From positions 4,839,501-4,903,500 of the forward strand of contig CP000699.1 of NCBI GenBank assembly GCA_000016765.1: DNA of 64,000 nucleotides, in the 5' to 3' direction. The DNA is from Rhizorhabdus wittichii RW1. GTDB lineage: Bacteria; Pseudomonadota; Alphaproteobacteria; Sphingomonadales; Sphingomonadaceae. Below, one piece after another: positions 59,238 to 64,000 of this stretch. A program made the position numbers and the translations under genes. A model generated the notes under the pieces. The model was not told where the DNA came from and did not search any database. It was given only the letters and a program-made list of their open reading frames with translations. The stretch's first letter is position 1, and the number at the start of each line of letters is the position of its first letter.

Positions 59238-60211
59238 TGTCCGGACCCAAATCCTTGCCGAAGATGCTGTTCGAAGAGGACTATGCGCGGCGATTGGAAC
59301 AGGAGCGCGACGCTGCCGCTTTTGCGGAAGGGCGGGATGTGCCGGAGATCGTGGTGAACGGGCGCAGACCGTCAGGCGAGCCGGTGAAGAGCGGAAAGGG
59401 CTTCCTGGAGCGGATCGACGACTTGTTCGATACCAATTTGAGCGGGATGAATCCTCATCGCACGTCCGCGGCGAGGCAAGGCCCTTCCGATCAGGGGCCG
59501 GTCGACTGGAAGATGGCGCGCTATGATCTGGGGCCTGCGCCGGGCCTGGCGGAGACCTATTCCTATGGCGGCAGGAGCTATCCCTCGTTCGAGGCGGCAC
59601 AGGCCGCTCATCCGGACATGCCGCTGATCGGCAATCCGCCAAGCGTGGCGAGCGAATATGCGGCGCGGCGGGACAAGGCGTTTCTCGACAGCATCGGATC
59701 GGGCGCGCTGGGCCTTGGTCCGATGTCCTATGTGATGGGCGGTTCGCCTGAAACCATCCAGGCGAGTACGCAGTTCGATGAGGCGTTGGGTGGCCTTGCG
59801 GCGGGAACTGGATTTCGGCCTGCTAGCCGAACAAGGCTTCCGCTACCGAATGCCGAGGCCCCGATGCGCGAGTTCAAGAAATGGCCTAGCAATAATGGTT
59901 TTCTTTATTCTCTCAAAGGAGAGATCCCTGTGAAATACCGGTTCGACCGATATGGGGACGAAGGAAGATTAGGTGATAAGGATGACGCGGGGAGATTTAC
60001 GGCTCCCCTTGGTACGCCCTATGAACAACGTGCGGTCGGTCACCGGCCAGATGATCAGGCTTATCACGCGTATGAGAGTATGGTTGGATTGCCTGTCGAA
60101 GGGGGGCCTGCTGTACCATGGCTTGGTCAACCAGGAGGTGCTTGGCAGTTCAGGCATCCCGAGAATATGACAACGATGCTGGCAAACGGGAAGATTCGGC
60201 GCCTGCGCTAA
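59237..60211 (+). CDS. Polymorphic toxin with TNT-like (NAD+ glycohydrolase) domain
   Basis: 324 residues. The first 190 are nearly identical to the 56988 toxin. The C-terminal 90 match the tuberculosis necrotizing toxin domain: YRFDRYG (DRYG at 237-240), GRFTAPLGTPYEQRA (GTPYEQR at 259-265), GLPVEGGPAVPWLGQPGGAWQF (GQPGG at 297-301, Gln at 304). TNT domains hydrolyse NAD+ and kill cells by depletion. No secretion signal is present. An AT-rich gene on the opposite strand follows. Confidence 0.8.
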   Translation: MSGPKSLPKMLFEEDYARRLEQERDAAAFAEGRDVPEIVVNGRRPSGEPVKSGKGFLERIDDLFDTNLSGMNPHRTSAARQGPSDQGPVDWKMARYDLGPAPGLAETYSYGGRSYPSFEAAQAAHPDMPLIGNPPSVASEYAARRDKAFLDSIGSGALGLGPMSYVMGGSPETIQASTQFDEALGGLAAGTGFRPASRTRLPLPNAEAPMREFKKWPSNNGFLYSLKGEIPVKYRFDRYGDEGRLGDKDDAGRFTAPLGTPYEQRAVGHRPDDQAYHAYESMVGLPVEGGPAVPWLGQPGGAWQFRHPENMTTMLANGKIRRLR

Positions 60212-60228
60212 AAAATATCTCCTATAAG

Positions 60229-60552
60229 TTACGGATTCCGCGCCAGATAGGCTTTAATGGCCTCCACTTTTCTAGTTTCCTTGAAATTATCTGGCTTTTC
60301 CATAAAAATATATAGACTATATACCATGGGCATTATTTCTGTAATCGCCAAGCGCATGGTCTCATTTTCTACGGTAATCTCAAAAATTACGAAATCAGTA
60401 GGGCTAGAGTCATCTGCTCTATGAGCAAGAGTTATGGTTTCACCGGTATATATACGATCGTACTGACGGAGAGGAACGTCGGCAATGGGATAATCTTGGT
60501 GTTCATAGCCGACATAGACATTTACCCATTCGCGATTGTCGGTCATGTTCAT
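60229..60552 (-). CDS. AT-rich gene on the opposite strand, possible immunity to the TNT toxin
   Basis: 107 residues, soluble, balanced composition (NREWVNVYVGYEHQDYPIAD; FVIFEITVENETMRLAITEIM), with a weak CGAGA ribosome site. It is the only convincing protein between the TNT toxin and the scaffold gene, but runs antisense to the array, so its expression is independent of the toxin. The plus strand has a weaker alternative frame (60421-60624). Immunity is an inference. Confidence 0.5.
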   Translation of the reverse strand: MNMTDNREWVNVYVGYEHQDYPIADVPLRQYDRIYTGETITLAHRADDSSPTDFVIFEITVENETMRLAITEIMPMVYSLYIFMEKPDNFKETRKVEAIKAYLARNP

Positions 60553-60665
60553 TCTCGATTATTGCACTGGCATTCTGATACGGCCCTGAAGAGAACAAAG
60601 CAAGTACTTAGGCGATTGGCCTAACAAGACCTTCCCGCCAAGCGGGACAGCAGGAGCTTCCTATA

Positions 60666-61583
60666 ATGAACTACGAAACGACGGCCAATCCGGCCGGCGG
60701 CGACGACACGCGTCCTTTCGGGGGCGCACCGTCGGAGGCCGGCGCGGAAGCCTATGACGTGGACGACGGCATGACCGAACCGCCCGGCGACGGGGAAGGG
60801 GAGGCGTATGATCCGTTTTCCGGTCGCGACGATGATGATGATGGTAGCGGCGACAGCGACGGCGACGGCGACGCGGGAAGGGGCGAGGCGGTCGATGTCG
60901 AATATGAGGGGCAGCTCTACCAGGTGCCCCGGCCGCTGAAGGAGGCGCTGCTCCGGCAGGCCGACTATACGCGCAAGACGATGGAACTGGCAGACCAGCG
61001 CCGGGCGCTCGCGGCCGACAAGGCCGGGATCGAGCAGACCCAGGCGATGACAGTCGACGAGTTCCAGGCGATGGCGCGACTGCAGGCCGTCGATGCGGAA
61101 CTGCAGGACCTCGCCCGGCATGACTGGACGCAGCTCGACCCGCGCCATCCGGACGCGGCCGGGCTGCGCGCCGCCGTCGGTCGGCTCGTTCAGGAGCAGC
61201 AGGCGCTGCACGGCCGCCTGACCGAGCATCATCATCACAAGGCCGCCCGCGAACAGCAGGAGATCGCCAGGACGCGGGCCGACACCGACCATGCAATGGC
61301 GCGCGAAATCCGCGACTGGTCGCCCGAGCGGCGACAGGCCCTGGAGAATTTCGCGATCGCCCTGGGGATTCCCGACGAGCTTCTCGGCCATGCCTCGGCC
61401 GCCGAGATGCGGATCCTGAACCTCGCCTATGCGGGCGCCCAGCAACTGGAGCGGCAGCGCGCCGCCAACCGGGGCGCCTATCGACCCGCGGCCGAGATCG
61501 GCGCCGGCGCCGGCAGCGGCCCTTCCGACCCATCGCGCATGACCATGGCCCAATATCGGGCGTGGCGCGCAAAGCAGAAATAA
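60666..61583 (+). CDS. Phage scaffold protein
   Basis: 305 residues. Very acidic N-terminal third (RDDDDDGSGDSDGDGD about residues 53-70), then YEGQLYQVPRPLKEALLRQADYTRKTMELADQRRAL, a long coiled-coil-like helix, and a short basic C-terminus (MTMAQYRAWRAKQK) as needed for coat binding. Position directly before the coat gene and these features fit a P22-type scaffold that directs capsid assembly and then leaves. Its 5' end is duplicated twice upstream. Confidence 0.85.
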   Translation: MNYETTANPAGGDDTRPFGGAPSEAGAEAYDVDDGMTEPPGDGEGEAYDPFSGRDDDDDGSGDSDGDGDAGRGEAVDVEYEGQLYQVPRPLKEALLRQADYTRKTMELADQRRALAADKAGIEQTQAMTVDEFQAMARLQAVDAELQDLARHDWTQLDPRHPDAAGLRAAVGRLVQEQQALHGRLTEHHHHKAAREQQEIARTRADTDHAMAREIRDWSPERRQALENFAIALGIPDELLGHASAAEMRILNLAYAGAQQLERQRAANRGAYRPAAEIGAGAGSGPSDPSRMTMAQYRAWRAKQK

Positions 61584-61595
61584 GGATCTGATTTC

Positions 61596-62843
61596 ATGGC
61601 TAATTCGCTTCTGACCATCGACGTCATCGCCAAGGAGGCGCTGAGCGTCCTCGAAAATGAGCTCGTCGCCGCGAAGGCGGTGCATCGCGGGCTCGAATCC
61701 GAGTTCGGCAACGCCAAGAACGGCTATTCGAGCGGCGCCACCGTCACCATCAAGCGGCCCACCGACTTCACCGTGCGCTCGGGCGCCAACGCCTCGGTCC
61801 AGGACGTGATCGAGGGATCGACCACGATCACGGTCGACCAGCAGAAGGGCGTCGACTTCGCCTTCACCTCGGCCGAACTGACGCTCAGCATCAAGGACCT
61901 GTCGGAGCGGGTGATCAAGCCGGCGATGGTGCAGCTGGCCAACAAGATCGACAGCGACGTGCTGTCGCTGGCCGCCAAGGTGCCCAACTGGGTGGGCACG
62001 CCCGGCCAGATCGTCAACAGCTTCCAGGACTTCGCGCCGGCGCCGCAGCGGCTGGACGAGCAGGGGGTGATGTCCGACGGGCGCACCGCGATCCTCTCGC
62101 CCGCCGACCAGTGGGGGATGCTGGGTTCGCAGACCAACCTCTACATCCAGGGCGCGGCGAGCGACGCCTATCGCAAGGGGGACCTGGGGACGATCGGCGG
62201 GATCGACACCCGGATGTCGCAGAACGTCCAGTCGATCACGACCGGGTCGCGCGCCGGCTCGATCCTGATCGACCTGAGCATCACCGGCTCGACGATCGAC
62301 TATGCGACCGTCAAGGACACGATGATCCAGACCATCCACATGGACAGCTTCACGAACGCGACCGACACGGTGAAGGCGGGCGAGGTGTTCACGATCGCCG
62401 GCGTCTATGCGGTCAACCCGGTGACCAAGGCGCGGCTGCCCTGGCTCAAGCAGTTCACCGTCGTCGCCGACGCGACCTGCGCGTCGAACGAGACCGACGT
62501 GGTGATCTATCCGGCGATGATCTGGACCGGCGCGTTCCAGAATGTCTCGGTCGTGGGGGTGACCGACCTCAACAACCAGGCGGTGACGTTCCTGGGCTCG
62601 GCAGCGACCACCTATGCGCAGAACCTGGTGTTCCACAAGAACGCCTTCGCGCTGGCGATCGTGCCGATGGTATCGCCGCCGGGCGCCAAGGACGTGGCGC
62701 GCCAGAGCTATAGCGGTACGAGCGTGCGATTGATCCCTTTCTACAACGGATCGAACGACGTCAGCACGATGCGCCTCGACGTGCTCTACGGCTTCAAGGC
62801 GCTCGATCCGCGCCTTGCGACCCGGATCAGCGGCACCGCCTGA
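61596..62843 (+). CDS. P22-like major coat protein
   Basis: 415 residues, close to P22 gp5 (430). Starts MANSLLTIDVIAKEALSVLE with an alpha-helical N-arm, followed by TVTIKRPTDFTVRSG, FTSAELTLSIKDLSERVIKPAM and the C-terminal VRLIPFYNGSNDVSTMRLDVLYGFKALDP, all typical of the P22 coat family (HK97 fold with an inserted domain). Full length, undamaged. It is separated from the next toxin gene by a GC hairpin. Confidence 0.9.
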   Translation: MANSLLTIDVIAKEALSVLENELVAAKAVHRGLESEFGNAKNGYSSGATVTIKRPTDFTVRSGANASVQDVIEGSTTITVDQQKGVDFAFTSAELTLSIKDLSERVIKPAMVQLANKIDSDVLSLAAKVPNWVGTPGQIVNSFQDFAPAPQRLDEQGVMSDGRTAILSPADQWGMLGSQTNLYIQGAASDAYRKGDLGTIGGIDTRMSQNVQSITTGSRAGSILIDLSITGSTIDYATVKDTMIQTIHMDSFTNATDTVKAGEVFTIAGVYAVNPVTKARLPWLKQFTVVADATCASNETDVVIYPAMIWTGAFQNVSVVGVTDLNNQAVTFLGSAATTYAQNLVFHKNAFALAIVPMVSPPGAKDVARQSYSGTSVRLIPFYNGSNDVSTMRLDVLYGFKALDPRLATRISGTA

Positions 62844-62853
62844 TCCCTCCATG

Positions 62854-62880
62854 GGCCCCGGCTACGGCCGGGGCCTTCCC
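62854..62880 (+). terminator. Hairpin terminator-like structure after the coat gene
   Basis: GGCCCCGGC and GCCGGGGCC pair as a 9-bp stem around TACG, followed by TTCCCTTT. It would reduce transcription from the coat gene into the downstream toxin gene. Confidence 0.55.
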
Positions 62881-62897
62881 TTTCCAAGGAGCCTGAC

Positions 62898-64000
62898 ATG
62901 ACGGGTGGCAGGAAAATCACCAGTGCAGATACGAAAACGATTCCGAGCTTCGTGCTTCCGGAAGACAGAGCGCGAAACGAGGATCTGCGCCAGTTGGTCG
63001 CGGCCGTCTATGGGGCAAAGCCGTCTGCCCTGACAGATTCTTTGGGCGATCCTGTGATGAAGCGAGCGAAGGTCTTCAACCGCGCTGGGTTGGTAGGAAC
63101 GCCGACTTCCTCCATCGGGTCGCAGGATGGGATTTCGACCTATGACCCATCATGGGGCGAGCGTATCGGTGACGCGGCGGGCCGTTTGGCGATGCGTCTC
63201 GGCGCCGACCGCCATGGTTACCAGAACGCCTCGCGCAAGGTCCGCGATATCGTTGATTTCGTTCCCGGCGTCGGTGACGCCGTGATGGGCGACGAGGTTA
63301 TCCGCTCTGCTCGCCGTGGCGACTATGTCGATGCGGCGATCGGCACGGTGGCTCTGGCTGCGGGCCTGGCGCCGTTGGCTGGCGATATGATTTCAAAGGC
63401 GTTGCGGTTCTCAAGAAATCCTGCTCGAGCGGCCGTGCCCGAGATGAAAATACTGGCCGACAAGACTCTCAGTATATATGATCCGCCGGTTAAGAAGCCG
63501 CGCGATTTCGCGCTCGATTATCCGAAAGGAGCAGGCGCTGATGTCACCGGACGACTCCGATATACCATTGAGGGTGAGCCGCTCGGCCAAGGCCAGGTCG
63601 CGGGCCGACAGAAAATTGGCGCGGCAGACAAACCTATCGGACATGAAGGAATTTTGTCCCTTGGAACACGCCTTACAAGAGAAGGCGTTAGCCGAGTTCC
63701 GACAGAAGCTCTTGGAGGCGGATCAGGAATTACTGAAATCGAGAAATATTCTCGTGCGCCGTACGCTATCAAGATTAGTGATTCCCTCTCGAAAAAAGAA
63801 GAAAAGCGAGTCCTCGGACATGAAGTGGGACATGTGATTCATACGGTCGCCGGCGAGTTTCCAGTGGATGGGCTGGGCGACGAGTTGGGTCACATTTTCA
63901 GCACTCTCGCCACGGGGCGGGAAAATGCTTCCGTTCTTACGACTCCACGTAATTTCGGCTATCCAGAAGATGAATGGGCAGACGAATATATGGCGGAAGC
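62898..64000 (+). CDS. Polymorphic-toxin-like protein with HExxH metallopeptidase domain, 3' end outside window
   Basis: 367 codons to the window edge without a stop. The start at ATG 62898 is preceded by AAGGAG. Residues 15-36 resemble the shared module's second half (IPSFVLPEDRARNEDL). A hydrophobic stretch (YVDAAIGTVALAAGLAPLAG) after VPGVGDAVMGDEV is the usual pre-toxin part. The C-terminal domain has VLGHEVGHVIH (His308, Glu309, His312) and a later Glu-rich EDEWADEYMAEA (about 358-367), a likely third zinc ligand. Predicted zinc peptidase toxin of the gluzincin type. Its immunity gene, if any, is beyond the window. Confidence 0.72.
   Translation, partial: MTGGRKITSADTKTIPSFVLPEDRARNEDLRQLVAAVYGAKPSALTDSLGDPVMKRAKVFNRAGLVGTPTSSIGSQDGISTYDPSWGERIGDAAGRLAMRLGADRHGYQNASRKVRDIVDFVPGVGDAVMGDEVIRSARRGDYVDAAIGTVALAAGLAPLAGDMISKALRFSRNPARAAVPEMKILADKTLSIYDPPVKKPRDFALDYPKGAGADVTGRLRYTIEGEPLGQGQVAGRQKIGAADKPIGHEGILSLGTRLTREGVSRVPTEALGGGSGITEIEKYSRAPYAIKISDSLSKKEEKRVLGHEVGHVIHTVAGEFPVDGLGDELGHIFSTLATGRENASVLTTPRNFGYPEDEWADEYMAE

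Noticed and set aside
60421-60624. Plus-strand gene between the TNT toxin and the scaffold gene
   Set aside because: The minus-strand frame over the same bases encodes a more protein-like sequence; the plus-strand product lacks a good ribosome site.
45271-64000. Gene transfer agent
   Set aside because: Known alphaproteobacterial GTAs have an HK97-type capsid with its own protease and a conserved gene order; here portal, scaffold and coat are P22-like, and no tail genes are visible.
62898-64000. Prohead protease
   Set aside because: It follows the coat gene instead of preceding it, has an HExxH zinc motif rather than the Ser-type prohead protease fold, and carries the array-type N-terminus.

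Overview
The window is a high-GC alphaproteobacterial chromosome segment that reads like Sphingomonadaceae (Sphingomonas / Rhizorhabdus type). I base this on codon use, on families typical of that group (DUF885 Tat protein, PilZ proteins, DUF2093, DUF808, a bufferin operon, Tat-exported M24 peptidase) and on the layout. It is an inference without a database search. No rRNA, tRNA or CRISPR array was recognised.

Region 1 (1-30.6 kb) is mostly ordinary chromosome. It holds a SnoaL-like gene cut by the window edge, an XRE regulator with a palindromic operator, transglutaminase-like and DUF885 peptidases, an amidase, and a PQQ-type sugar dehydrogenase. Further on are a GNAT acetyltransferase, a response regulator with an HNH gene, the bufABC copper-buffering operon, DUF808, a RCK potassium channel, a FAD oxidoreductase, an L,D-transpeptidase, a CYTH-CHAD protein, M24 and proline iminopeptidases, an APC permease, two PilZ proteins and an MFS transporter. 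It closes with an intact IS5-family (IS427-like) element with TTA target duplication, the modE-modABC molybdate locus and a serine acetyltransferase.

Region 2 (30.5-33.6 kb) is a small toxin island behind an RBBP9-like hydrolase. Two toxin-like genes share an almost identical N-terminus. The second is preceded by a duplicated 3' end of the hydrolase gene. Each toxin gene overlaps, by ATGA, a small AT-rich membrane-protein gene that is a likely immunity gene.

Region 3 (33.6-44.9 kb) returns to chromosome: a sodium:alanine symporter, gamma-glutamyltransferase, small proteins, two hybrid histidine kinases flanking a Nudix hydrolase, and a large HAD-domain protein.

Region 4 (45-64 kb, continuing past the window) is the remarkable part. 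It is a P22-like phage head module (small terminase-like gene, large terminase, portal, scaffold, coat) whose junctions are packed with polymorphic-toxin/immunity cassettes. The large terminase is split between its ATPase and nuclease domains by a cassette ending in a type-44 toxin domain. Other cassettes end in a GHH/HNH-like nuclease, an HYHRR-type domain, a short WGWK-type domain, a JAB-like peptidase, a TNT NAD-glycohydrolase-like domain and an HExxH metallopeptidase. Most of the toxins share a short N-terminal module, E(Y/F)R(R/K)...PxP(V/I)(S/T)L followed by (E/K)xDHAR(R/K)LExxR, unlike known polymorphic-toxin leaders I can name. Copies of the portal 3' end and of the scaffold 5' end precede toxin genes, with TGATG coupling in the scaffold cases, and record how the array grew. 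My working model is a phage-head-associated, recombining toxin arsenal; whether the shared module targets toxins into capsids is speculation.
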